A stretch of 27,670 nt of DNA from Anaerolineales bacterium UBA5797 (lineage in GTDB: Bacteria; Chloroflexota; Anaerolineae; Anaerolineales; Villigracilaceae), in assembly GCA_002418205.1 (NCBI GenBank), contig DIDP01000074.1:1-27670 (forward strand), given 5' to 3'. Position 1 is the stretch's first letter. Every line of letters starts with the position of its first letter. Shown in pieces: positions 1-6,786 of this stretch. The position numbers and the translations under genes are program-made. A model generated the notes under the pieces. That model had not been told where the DNA came from. It worked only from the letters and a program-made list of their open reading frames with translations, and searched no databases.

Positions 1-85
1 ATATAAACAGGTACTTTTGGTTGAGTCACAAACATCCTTCCTTCACGTTATTCCATTTACAAGATCTGTATGAAAGGAGATCATC

Positions 86-340
86 ATGACACTTAATTCA
101 ATTATCGTCTGGGTTATTGTCGGAGGCGTTGCCGGTACGATCGCCGACTGGCTGGTCAGCGGAGTCCGCATGGGTTGTTTGGGGACCGTGATCGTCGGTA
201 TCATCGGGGCGTTCGTGGGCGCCTGGCTGTTGAGCGCATTGAATGTTTCGATCGGCGGCGGGATCATCAACGATATCATCACCGCATCCATCGGCGCGGT
301 TGCACTCCTGCTCGGTGTGAGACTGCTCCGAAGAATATAA
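86..340 (+). CDS. GlsB/YeaQ/YmgE-family small membrane protein
   Basis: An 84-residue, almost entirely hydrophobic and glycine-rich protein. The Gly-rich first helix, a central basic turn (near Arg28) and the GxxGAxxGAWLL-type second helix match the 'transglycosylase-associated' GlsB/YeaQ/YmgE family, small inner-membrane proteins linked to general stress in several bacteria; their molecular activity is not settled. Three membrane segments are likely (about residues 4-24, 29-51 and 60-80). The start is supported by AAAGGAG at about 74-80, eight bases before the ATG. It appears monocistronic, with a terminator hairpin just downstream. Family assignment is good; role is only by family. Confidence 0.85.
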   Translation: MTLNSIIVWVIVGGVAGTIADWLVSGVRMGCLGTVIVGIIGAFVGAWLLSALNVSIGGGIINDIITASIGAVALLLGVRLLRRI

Positions 341-361
341 TAGTCCGGTTGTGGACTGATC

Positions 362-390
362 GAAAAGCCGTGGCATGACCACGGCTTTTC
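362..390 (+). terminator. Intrinsic terminator after the GlsB-like gene
   Basis: A perfect 12-bp stem (362-373 with 379-390) with a 5-nt loop, then a short T-containing tract (GTGTTT). It ends the upstream gene and separates it from the lipoprotein gene whose RBS begins about 50 bases later. Confidence 0.75.
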
Positions 391-453
391 GTGTTTGAAT
401 GGAACCTCCCACCTCCTGGCGGTGTATATGTTTTGAATCGAAAGGAGACCCAA

Positions 454-1047
454 GTGCAAAAGATCCTTCCCCCTCTTTTGATCATCGCCTTGATCCTGAC
501 GGGTTGTGCGAGCCTCCAGCTGCGGGGTGCCAAAACGCTCGAGGATTATCGTATGCCCACAGAGGACTCCCCGCCTCTCTCCATGACCCAGACCGCTGCA
601 GCCGAAATCGCGTCTAGGATTCCGCCCGATGATTGTCCCGTGACCACCGCATCTGATGGAACTCTCCAAGCCCCCGCGCCGTATTCCCCCTCCGCACCCT
701 GGGAGGGAATCTTCTGGTATGGCACGGAGAATCTGTGGACAGCGCTCAACGATGACGGAGTATGGACGGGTCTGCCGTACCACGAGGATGGATATACACA
801 GAAGATCTTTTGGTGGAGCACGTACTACTCCCTGCCCGACGAACCTGAGCCCGCATTGTTGGTGACGGGTCAGCGTTTGGATGCAAAAGCGCCGCCACTC
901 GGGGTTTACGGTGCGACCAACGCCTTTGCTGACGATACTGGCGAAGCCATGCTCACGGGCGTGGAATTTCCCACCACCGGTTGTTGGAAGATCACAGGGC
1001 AATACAAAAAGAGCGAGTTGAGTTTTGTCGTGTGGGTTGCGCCATGA
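454..1047 (+). CDS. Predicted lipoprotein, unknown function
   Basis: A 197-residue protein with a lipoprotein signal: residues 2-17 form a hydrophobic segment ending in the lipobox LTGC with Cys18 as lipidation site. I chose the GTG at 454 because AAAGGAG lies at 441-447 and the signal peptide then begins directly; the longer reading from 391 would start inside the preceding terminator stem. The mature part is rich in Trp, Pro and Tyr (an EGIFWYGTENLW segment, WTGLPYH, then FWWSTYY), and ends in a TTGCWKITGQY segment followed by a hydrophobic strand, which suggests a beta-sandwich exported domain. I do not recognise the family well enough to name it. Monocistronic, with a bidirectional terminator downstream. 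Confidence 0.8.
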   Translation: MQKILPPLLIIALILTGCASLQLRGAKTLEDYRMPTEDSPPLSMTQTAAAEIASRIPPDDCPVTTASDGTLQAPAPYSPSAPWEGIFWYGTENLWTALNDDGVWTGLPYHEDGYTQKIFWWSTYYSLPDEPEPALLVTGQRLDAKAPPLGVYGATNAFADDTGEAMLTGVEFPTTGCWKITGQYKKSELSFVVWVAP

Positions 1048-1050
1048 CAA

Positions 1051-1089
1051 AGAGGACTTCCAAAGTCCATGAGCCTTTGGAAGTCCTCT
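1051..1089. terminator. Bidirectional terminator between convergent genes
   Basis: A perfect 15-bp inverted repeat (1051-1065 with 1075-1089) around a 9-nt loop lies between the ends of two convergent genes, with short A/T tracts on both sides. It can serve both the lipoprotein (+) and the ABC importer operon (-). Confidence 0.8.
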
Positions 1090-1091
1090 TA

Positions 1092-1838
1092 TTACTCAAT
1101 CGCCTCTCTTAGTTTTCTGGCAAGTTTCCCGAAATGTGGTGTGTAACGGATATCGTCTTTTCTTGGGCGCGGCAGATCGACCTCCACGTCCATTTTTATT
1201 TTGCCGGGGCGCTGGGTCAGCACAAGGACGCGGTCTGCCAGGAACAATGACTCGTTGATCGAGTGAGTCACCATGATGACGGTCTTCTGGCGCGCCTGCC
1301 AGATGCGCGAGAGTTCCGTCCACATGCGTTCGCGGGTGAGGGCATCCAGCGAGCCAAAAGGCTCATCGAGCAGGAGCAGGTCCGGGTCATGGATGAGCGC
1401 CCGCGCAATCGCCACGCGTTGCGCCATCCCGCCGGAAAGATCGCGCGGGAGCGAATCTTCGAATCCCTGTAGTCCCACCAATTCGATCATCTCCCGGGCT
1501 TTGGCGCGCGCAACCGCGTCGTTGATGTTCTTCACCTCGAGCGGAAGTTTGATGTTCTCGATTACCGTGCGCCACGGCATGAGGTTTGCCTGTTGAAAGA
1601 CCATGCCGGTGCTTGGCTGTTCGCCGTGACCGAACTTGAACGAACCCGATGTCGGTTTGATCAAGCCCGCAAGGATGCGCAACAGGGTGGTCTTGCCCGA
1701 GCCGGACGGACCCAGCACACAGATGAATTCGCGCGGATGTACATCGAAGGTGACATCCCTGAGCGCGCGCAAGCCCCCGTTCTCGTCGGGGAAGACGGTG
1801 CTCAGGTTGCGGATGGTGAGGATGGGCGTGTGAGACAT
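1092..1838 (-). CDS. ABC importer ATPase, probable riboflavin transport (RibXY partner)
   Basis: A 248-residue nucleotide-binding protein of the nitrate/sulfonate/taurine (SsuB/TauB-like) importer class. Visible motifs are Walker A GPSGSGKTT, Q-loop MVFQQANLMPW, signature LSGGMAQR, Walker B LLLLDEPFGSLD and the switch His in MVTHSINES. The start at 1838 is preferred because the family begins at this point; an upstream in-frame ATG at 1919 would make the N terminus out of a REP-like repeat. No clear Shine-Dalgarno is seen. It is the last gene of the FMN-riboswitch operon after the permease and binding protein, so it probably energises flavin or flavin-precursor uptake. The ATPase is clear; substrate is inferred from the riboswitch. 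Confidence 0.9.
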   Translation of the reverse strand: MSHTPILTIRNLSTVFPDENGGLRALRDVTFDVHPREFICVLGPSGSGKTTLLRILAGLIKPTSGSFKFGHGEQPSTGMVFQQANLMPWRTVIENIKLPLEVKNINDAVARAKAREMIELVGLQGFEDSLPRDLSGGMAQRVAIARALIHDPDLLLLDEPFGSLDALTRERMWTELSRIWQARQKTVIMVTHSINESLFLADRVLVLTQRPGKIKMDVEVDLPRPRKDDIRYTPHFGKLARKLREAIE

Positions 1839-1850
1839 GGTTTTATTTGT

Positions 1851-1933
1851 GTCATTGCGGGGAGGTGCTCCTCCCGGCGAAGCAATCCCCGCCAATTGAC
1901 AGGAGATTGCTTCGCCCATCGGCTCGCAACGAC
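1851..1933. repeat. REP-like palindromic element, copy 1 of the GAAGCAATC family
   Basis: An 83-bp imperfect palindrome with ends GTCATTGCG and CGCAACGAC and a central inverted pair GAAGCAATC / GATTGCTTC. It fills the gap between the binding-protein gene and the ATPase gene. It shares termini and core with the 84-bp element at 11049-11132, so both belong to one dispersed family. Confidence 0.75.
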
Positions 1934-1934
1934 A

Positions 1935-2915
1935 TCAAGGTAAAAACTCATTCGTGAATGCCTTGCTCAAATCCATTTTGTTGGTGATCAAACCCATATC
2001 GAGCAGAACGTCCTGCATGTTCTCCCAGGCTTGCGGATCGGAGTAGCCAAGCCTATCGCCCTTCCATTGTTCGATGGACGTGGCAAGCACCTGCTTCTGT
2101 ACATTTGCATCGAGATCGGCGAAGTTGGGGATATACGCTTCACTCAACCGGAACGCCTCGTCCGGATCATCGATCGCGGATCGCAATCCTTTCAGGAACG
2201 CGCCCACGAACGCGCGCACAAGTCCGGGATTTTCCGCGATCACCTTCTCGTTTGTGAGGATCCCGTTCGCCGCAAGCCGGGCGTAATCAGCCACGCGGAT
2301 CTCGGTCACGGGGATGCCGAGCGAGCGCAACTGGATTGGCTCATTCGCGGTGTAACCAACAACGATGTCCTGCTGCCCGGCTGCCATCAATTCGACCTGA
2401 TTGAAACCGATCGCATCCAGCGTCACATCGTCTTCGGTGAGTCTTCCGGCGCTCAGCAGGGCGCGCAGACCGATATAGTTCGCGCCGAACAACCCCGGCA
2501 AACCGATCTTTCTCCCCTTAAGATCCTGCGGCACGATCACACCAACTTCGCTTTTTGCGACCACCGAAACGGGATACTGTTGGTACCACGCGGCAACATA
2601 CGTGACGGGCAGTCCCTGTGCGCGCGCCAGCAGGACCTGTTCGCCTGAAACCACCGCGAACGGCAGTTCGCCCGCGCCCACCAACGCCACGCCGTCGGTC
2701 TCGAACTTGTAATCGAACTCAACATCCAGCCCCGCTTCGCGGAAATATCCCTTTTCGACGGCGACATACAGCGGCGCAAATTGGATGTTGGGGATATATC
2801 CAACCGGCAGGCGGATGTGCGTCAAATTGCCCGCCTCATTCGCGGACCCGGAACTGCTGCACCCCGAGATAGCGAGTGCCATCCCAAGCATGAGAAAAAC
2901 TATTTTGCGAAACAT
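1935..2915 (-). CDS. ribY: ABC importer substrate-binding lipoprotein, RibY-like
   Basis: A 326-residue NMT1/THI5-like periplasmic-type binding protein. Residues 1-18 form a lipoprotein signal ending in ISGC (Cys19). The mature start (HIRLPVGYIPNIQFAPLYVAVE) with FREAGLDVEF shortly after is the classic opening of NMT1/THI5-like and SsuA-like proteins. AAGGAG sits just upstream of the ATG. This fold is used for thiamine precursors, sulfonates and riboflavin; the FMN riboswitch at the head of the operon points to riboflavin, as in the RibXY systems predicted by comparative genomics, including Chloroflexi. The symbol rests on this context, not on a binding residue signature. Confidence 0.82.
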   Translation of the reverse strand: MFRKIVFLMLGMALAISGCSSSGSANEAGNLTHIRLPVGYIPNIQFAPLYVAVEKGYFREAGLDVEFDYKFETDGVALVGAGELPFAVVSGEQVLLARAQGLPVTYVAAWYQQYPVSVVAKSEVGVIVPQDLKGRKIGLPGLFGANYIGLRALLSAGRLTEDDVTLDAIGFNQVELMAAGQQDIVVGYTANEPIQLRSLGIPVTEIRVADYARLAANGILTNEKVIAENPGLVRAFVGAFLKGLRSAIDDPDEAFRLSEAYIPNFADLDANVQKQVLATSIEQWKGDRLGYSDPQAWENMQDVLLDMGLITNKMDLSKAFTNEFLP

Positions 2916-2937
2916 GTATCTCCTTTTGATTATGCCT

Positions 2938-3066
2938 CGGTGGTTGAGTAGCCCCGTGAGATTTTTGCGGGGTGTATCGAAACCACCATCACCATTTATA
3001 TTTCCTATATTTTGTTTGCTGATAATCTGGTGGTTTCGATACGGGCTTCGCCCTACTCAACCACCG
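2938..3066. repeat. Inverted pair of GGTTGAGTAG...ATCGAAACC REP-like units
   Basis: Two inverted units occupy the ribX-ribY gap: 2938-2988 and 3028-3066. The outer arms (CGGTGGTTGAGTAG at 2938, its complement at 3053-3066) and the inner arms (GTATCGAAACCACCA at 2974-2988, its complement at 3028-3042) are perfect matches. Each unit also has a short internal GC-rich stem. The pair would fold into a long cruciform or RNA hairpin in the operon mRNA. It is unrelated in sequence to the GAAGCAATC family. Confidence 0.8.
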
Positions 3067-3070
3067 CTAT

Positions 3071-3820
3071 TTATTTATTCTGCCATTTTAAAAATCTATT
3101 CTCCAGCAATCGGACGATTCCGTACAATATCAGCGCCAGTGCGATCAACGTAAAGACAGCCACAAAGACCATCGGCGTATCGTATTGGAAATCGCCCAAC
3201 TGCAACAGGAATCCGAGCCCTTCCTCGGCGTCCACCAATTCGCCGACGATCGCGCCGATCACGGACAGGGTCGCGCCGATCCGCAATCCGCCGAGGAAGA
3301 CGGGCAGTGAGGCGGGCACCTCCACCTTCCACAGGATCTGTGCCCGCGTGGCATGGAGCGAATTCATCAGGTCGTACAAGGCAGTGGGGACAGCCCTGAC
3401 TCCCACGATCGTGTTCACCAACACTGGGAAGAAGACGATCAGCGCGCAGATGACCACCTTCGAGAGGATGCCATCCTTCAGCCAGATGACCAGCAGGGGT
3501 GCGATCGCCACAACCGGGATCGCCTGGCTCGCCACCAAATAAGGCGACAGAACCTTCTCCAGGGTGCGCGATTTGGCAAGGATGTATCCGATAATGGTGG
3601 CGAACAACACGCCTGTCAACAGTCCAAGCACGATCTCGGTCAGGGTGATCCATGTGTGGTAGGGCAGGCTCCCATCCTGGACGGCTTTGATGAAACGCGT
3701 CCATACGCTGAGCGGGGATGGAAGGATGAAGTTGGGGATGCCGCTGTAGCGTGTGAGGAGTTGCCATCCGAGCAGGAAGGCAAGGGTGGAGAGGAGGATG
3801 GGCAAAAAACGTTTGATCAT
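3071..3820 (-). CDS. ribX: ABC importer permease, RibX-like
   Basis: A 249-residue integral membrane permease of the BPD_transp_1 (SsuC/ThiX-like) family. It has about six hydrophobic segments and the cytoplasmic coupling (EAA) motif in the stretch EVPASLPVFLGGLRIGATLS around residues 167-187. It is the first gene after the FMN riboswitch and is followed by the binding lipoprotein and the ATPase, giving a complete importer. The start at 3820 fits the family N terminus (basic residues, then the first TM); a weak purine-rich tract precedes it. Permease class is clear, riboflavin specificity is inferred from the riboswitch. Confidence 0.85.
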   Translation of the reverse strand: MIKRFLPILLSTLAFLLGWQLLTRYSGIPNFILPSPLSVWTRFIKAVQDGSLPYHTWITLTEIVLGLLTGVLFATIIGYILAKSRTLEKVLSPYLVASQAIPVVAIAPLLVIWLKDGILSKVVICALIVFFPVLVNTIVGVRAVPTALYDLMNSLHATRAQILWKVEVPASLPVFLGGLRIGATLSVIGAIVGELVDAEEGLGFLLQLGDFQYDTPMVFVAVFTLIALALILYGIVRLLENRFLKWQNK

Positions 3821-3869
3821 ATTCTTCGTCTGTTCTGTTCGGGCTTAAACCCGACAAAACGGGGTGAGG

Positions 3870-3904
3870 AAAAAACAAAAAGCGCCTCGAAAAGATCGGG
3901 GCGC
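3870..3904 (-). terminator. Second terminator-like hairpin in the ribX leader
   Basis: Read on the minus strand, GCGCC...GGCGC (3900-3904 with 3882-3886, extended inside by a CG pair) is followed directly by an interrupted T run (TTTTTGTTTTTT, complement of 3870-3881). It lies between the riboswitch terminator and the ribX start, about 50 bases from the start codon. Confidence 0.6.
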
Positions 3905-3958
3905 AGAATCAGGACTCGGCTTGTGCTGAGCGAAGGCGAAGCATTAAGTCTGAGCCGT

Positions 3959-3991
3959 AAAAAATCCCGAAAACAACACACGTTTTCGGGA
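3959..3991 (-). terminator. FMN-riboswitch expression-platform terminator
   Basis: On the minus strand a perfect 10-bp stem (3982-3991 with 3965-3974, 7-nt loop) is followed by six T residues (complement of 3959-3964). It lies about 30 bases after the aptamer. The TTCGGG in the aptamer's 5' strand can pair with the CCCGAA of the terminator's first arm, a plausible antiterminator; that alternative pairing is inference. Confidence 0.85.
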
Positions 3992-4020
3992 CAGTCGAAT
4001 CAGACTCGCGCAGAGCCTAT

Positions 4021-4131
4021 CTCCTTCTTTTATCCAGACTGTTACTGTCGGCTCCGGAGTCGCACCGGATCATGCGCTTGCGCGCTCGTGGGCTGTACCA
4101 CCGATCGGGAATTGCACCCTGCCCCGAAGGT
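4021..4131 (-). ncRNA. FMN riboswitch (RFN element)
   Basis: On the minus strand the conserved RFN blocks appear in order: GGGGCAGGGTG, AATTCCCGA, CGGTGGTA, AGCCC, then a variable GCGCGCAAGCGC hairpin, ATCCGGTG, ACTCCGGAGCCGACAGT and AGTCTGGAT. P1 can form between CCTTC (4126-4130 side) and GAAGG near 4022-4026. The aptamer binds FMN and, with the terminator at 3959-3991, should switch off the importer when FMN is plentiful. It fills most of the 341-base gap between ribX and the carboxypeptidase gene. Confidence 0.95.
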
Positions 4132-4150
4132 CGAATATTCAGTTGTGACT

Positions 4151-4159
4151 ATTATAACA
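4151..4159 (-). promoter_or_regulatory. Extended -10 promoter for the rib operon
   Basis: The minus strand reads TGTTATAAT, a perfect -10 hexamer with the extended TG motif, 2 bases past the carboxypeptidase stop codon and about 20 bases before the aptamer. No good -35 is seen at 17 bp (CGCACT), consistent with an extended -10 promoter. The operon is thus transcribed independently of the upstream gene on the same strand. Confidence 0.7.
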
Positions 4160-4160
4160 T

Positions 4161-5675
4161 TTACAGCGCGTACAGTGCGCCGTATTTGGTCTTGAGGTAA
4201 TCGATGTACGGCTCGATGGTGAGCGGACTGCCGCTGGCGCGTTCGATGATCTCAGGCGCGGTGAACTTGCTTCCGTGGCGGTAGATGTTCTCGCGCAGCC
4301 ATCCGTGCAATGTGTCGAATTTGCCCTGCTTCATTTCGTCGGGAATGGATGGATGCGCCTTCAGCGCCGCGCCGTAGAACTGCGCCGAAAGGATGTTGCC
4401 GAGCGTGTATCCCTGAAACGAACCGCCGATGATGCCCGCATACCAGTGCACATCCTGAAGGACGCCGTCACTGTCATCCGGCGGCACGATGCCGAAATCC
4501 TGTTCGAAGCGTTCGTGCCAGGCTTCGGGCAGGTCACGGATCGAGAGCGTCCCCTCGAGCAGTTGCAGTTCGAAATCGAAGCGCAACATGACATGCAGGT
4601 TGTATGTGACCTCGTCCGCGTCCACGCGGATGAGCGACTTCCCGACCTTGTTGATGGCGGCGTGGAAGGCGTCGAGGGAAACGTCCTTGAGCTGTTCTGG
4701 GAACCTTGCCTGTAGTTTGGGATACATGTACTCCCAGAACTCACGACTCCTGCCGACGATATTTTCCCACAGCCTCGACTGCGATTCATGCACGCCCGCG
4801 CTTGTCCCGCCTCCGAGGGGCAACCCCTCATACGACAGATCGATGCCCTGCTCGTACATGGCGTGACCGGCTTCGTGCATGTTGCTGAAGAGGCAATCGC
4901 CGAAGTCATTCTCCTTGACGCGCGTCGTGATACGCACGTCGCCGAGCGAGAACTTGGTCATGAAGGGATGGTGGGTCTTGTCGATGCGGCCGCGATTGAA
5001 ATCGTAACCGAGCTGGCGGACAACCTCCTCGCCGAACGCCAGTTGATCGGCTTCGGGGTAACGTTTAAGAAGCACGGAGTTATCGACAGGCGGCTGTGAA
5101 GTAATGGCACGAACGATGGGCACGAGGTTGTTGCGCAGGTCGGCGAACAGGGCGCGCACGCTGGAAGCCTTCATGCCGTAATCAGCAAAGTCAATCAGCG
5201 GGTCAGCGATGTGTTCGTAGCCGGGAAAGAAATCCGCCAGTTGGCGGCTGAGATCAAGGGTTTTTTCAAGGTTGTTGCGGACCCTGCCAAAGTCATTGGC
5301 GGGACGTGCTTCCGTCCAATCCTGATAGCCCCTGGCGCCGTGTTCATTCAATTTGCCGATGAATTTGGGCGGTACCTTGAGTGCCCGCTCGTATTCGCGG
5401 CGTGTGACGCGGATCAGGCTGGCATCGTCCGAGTCGTAGGGCAGGCTTTCCTCGTACGGACGCAGGTCATCGAGCAGTTTGCCGATCTTCTTATCGATGA
5501 ATTTCTCCTGCGCCATCTGAGCCATCATCGCGGACTGGCGTCCGCGTGCCTCGGCGCCGCCAGGCGGCATATACGTGGATTGGTCCCAGCCAAGCAGGGC
5601 GTTGATATGATTTAAGTCACCTACTTCGAGCAGACGAGTCTTGAGTTCCTGCAATTTCTTTTCAGGTTTTGCCAT
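4161..5675 (-). CDS. Carboxypeptidase Taq, metallopeptidase family M32
   Basis: A 504-residue zinc metallocarboxypeptidase, the usual M32 length. The zinc motif HEAGH lies near residue 265 (NMHEAGHAMYEQG), followed about 30 residues later by the family block HESQSRLWEN with the third metal ligand Glu. The C-terminal blocks with YNLHVMLRF and WHERFEQDFG also fit the family. M32 enzymes are cytoplasmic and remove C-terminal residues from peptides, probably in peptide recycling. There is no signal peptide. GGAG lies just upstream of the ATG. It appears to be transcribed alone: a terminator for the ferredoxin lies upstream, and the riboswitch promoter starts immediately past its stop. Confidence 0.95.
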   Translation of the reverse strand: MAKPEKKLQELKTRLLEVGDLNHINALLGWDQSTYMPPGGAEARGRQSAMMAQMAQEKFIDKKIGKLLDDLRPYEESLPYDSDDASLIRVTRREYERALKVPPKFIGKLNEHGARGYQDWTEARPANDFGRVRNNLEKTLDLSRQLADFFPGYEHIADPLIDFADYGMKASSVRALFADLRNNLVPIVRAITSQPPVDNSVLLKRYPEADQLAFGEEVVRQLGYDFNRGRIDKTHHPFMTKFSLGDVRITTRVKENDFGDCLFSNMHEAGHAMYEQGIDLSYEGLPLGGGTSAGVHESQSRLWENIVGRSREFWEYMYPKLQARFPEQLKDVSLDAFHAAINKVGKSLIRVDADEVTYNLHVMLRFDFELQLLEGTLSIRDLPEAWHERFEQDFGIVPPDDSDGVLQDVHWYAGIIGGSFQGYTLGNILSAQFYGAALKAHPSIPDEMKQGKFDTLHGWLRENIYRHGSKFTAPEIIERASGSPLTIEPYIDYLKTKYGALYAL

Positions 5676-5752
5676 TTCTCCTCCAGCATTCAGGTGGTCT
5701 GACTGATTGTATCAGGGGTTCATGGGATTTCCCCGCCTCCTGAAAACTGAAC

Positions 5753-5807
5753 AAAAAATGCAGGTCGCGTCTCCCCCTTACGGGGACTTTGTAGACATGA
5801 CCTGCAT
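5753..5807 (-). terminator. Terminator after the ferredoxin gene
   Basis: On the minus strand a 9-bp outer stem (5799-5807 with 5758-5766) encloses an inner GTCCCC / GGGGGAGAC pairing, followed by a T run. It ends the ferredoxin transcript before the carboxypeptidase gene. Confidence 0.75.
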
Positions 5808-5834
5808 TAGATCGGGAAATTGATCTCGTATCAA

Positions 5835-6026
5835 CTATGCTTTGACGATGCACTCCACAGGGCAGACGCCGACACATTGGGGTGAATCAGCATGACCTTC
5901 GCATTCAACACAGGTTTCCTGGTTGATGACATACAAAATGCCGTCACCCTCACTGATGGATTCGGTCGGGCATTCGGGTAAGCATGCGCCGCAGGCAATG
6001 CAGTCTTCAAGAATTTTCATTGTCAT
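5835..6026 (-). CDS. YfhL-family 2[4Fe-4S] ferredoxin
   Basis: A 63-residue ferredoxin with two cluster motifs. The first is C-x2-C-x2-C-x3-C in DCIACGACLPECP. The second is C-x2-C, a spaced insert (EGHADSPQC) and C-x3-CP near the end. The widened second motif with a CVEC...CVGVCPVECI layout is the hallmark of the YfhL/Allochromatium-type low-potential dicluster ferredoxins. It carries electrons in the cytoplasm; the partner enzyme is not in this window. GGAG precedes the start; a second ATG lies two codons downstream (MTMK) and could be used instead. It has its own terminator, so probably monocistronic. Confidence 0.92.
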   Translation of the reverse strand: MTMKILEDCIACGACLPECPTESISEGDGILYVINQETCVECEGHADSPQCVGVCPVECIVKA

Positions 6027-6223
6027 GGTTGATTCTCCGTAAAAAGTTTTGTTGCACCAATAAACTTAATGGATGGCAACCACGGAGTCAATTGACGAAC
6101 ATCTTGTCTTTGGTGGATTTTGTCACATGGTGGAAACGGGGGATTCTGTCCCTTTTTGGCTGTTCCGCCGTTATACAGGTGGAATGCATTCACTTATGGA
6201 ATCTCATGAGAGAGAGGACCTGC

Positions 6224-6784
6224 ATGATAGTATTGGATGTGGATCGTAAAAAACAGACGATGATACAGGACGATATCCCCGCCTTGGTGGCCGCCGCGCG
6301 AGACGATCCTGCCGCGTTTGGCAGGCTGTACGATCGATATGTGCAGCCGGTCTATCGTTACATCTTCAGCCGCGTCGGCAGCACCCATGAAGCGGAGGAT
6401 ATCACGTCGCAGACGTTCATGGCGGCATATGAAGCGCTGGGGCGGTACCGGGAACGAGGTCAGTTTTCGGCGTGGCTGTTCCGGATCGCTCAAAGCAAGA
6501 TGAACGATCATTTCCGCCGCGGCAGGCGCGAGGTCGGGTTGGAGGCGGCGGGCAGGATCCTGGAGCGGGAAGACGCGCTGGGTGCGTTGATCCGTGCGGA
6601 GGAATTGACCCGCATCCGCTCCCTGATCGATCATTTGACCGAGGCTGAGCAGGAGCTGATCCGCCTGCGTTATGTGGCAGGCCTGTCCTTTGCGGAGATC
6701 GCCGAGCTTTCCGGCAGACGCGAGGACGCTGTGAAGAAATCCGTGTATCGTTTGCTGGCGCGTTTGAAGAGCCAGATGGAGTGA
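6224..6784 (+). CDS. ECF-type RNA polymerase sigma factor
   Basis: A 186-residue sigma-70 family protein with region 2 (FGRLYDRYVQPVYRYIFSRV, then AEDITSQTFMAAYE and the FSAWLFRIAQSKMND block) and region 4 (LTEAEQELIRLRYVAGLSFAEIAELSGRREDAVKKSVYRLL). No domain 3 is present, as expected for an ECF sigma. The ATG at 6224 has AGAGAGG a few bases upstream; in-frame extension to 5984 would run through unlikely coding sequence antisense to the ferredoxin start, so it is rejected. It directs core RNA polymerase to an unknown regulon. The stop is 2 bases before the next gene, a probable membrane anti-sigma partner. Confidence 0.92.
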   Translation: MIVLDVDRKKQTMIQDDIPALVAAARDDPAAFGRLYDRYVQPVYRYIFSRVGSTHEAEDITSQTFMAAYEALGRYRERGQFSAWLFRIAQSKMNDHFRRGRREVGLEAAGRILEREDALGALIRAEELTRIRSLIDHLTEAEQELIRLRYVAGLSFAEIAELSGRREDAVKKSVYRLLARLKSQME

Positions 6785-6786
6785 GC

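Noticed and set aside
1839..1919. N-terminal extension of the ABC ATPase from ATG 1919
   Set aside because: The extra 27 codons are almost all inside the REP-like repeat and do not resemble the family; ATG 1838 begins the conserved domain.
2031..2648. Long plus-strand ORFs opposite ribY, valS, mrp and the SDR gene
   Set aside because: They are mirror frames of high-GC genes with clear families on the minus strand; their translations show no recognisable domains.
3071..4131. Thiamine-precursor (ThiXYZ) importer controlled by TPP
   Set aside because: The binding protein family would allow it, but the aptamer has the RFN (FMN) conserved blocks and not the TPP (THI-box) ones.
6121..6150. TGTCACA at 6121 as an ECF41-type promoter for sigma autoregulation
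   Set aside because: No CGTC at the right spacing (only a TGTC at 19 bp), and this sigma lacks the ECF41 C-terminal extension.
5984..6223. Long N-terminal extension of the ECF sigma gene
   Set aside because: It would overlap the ferredoxin start on the other strand and encodes no sigma-like sequence; ATG 6224 has an RBS.
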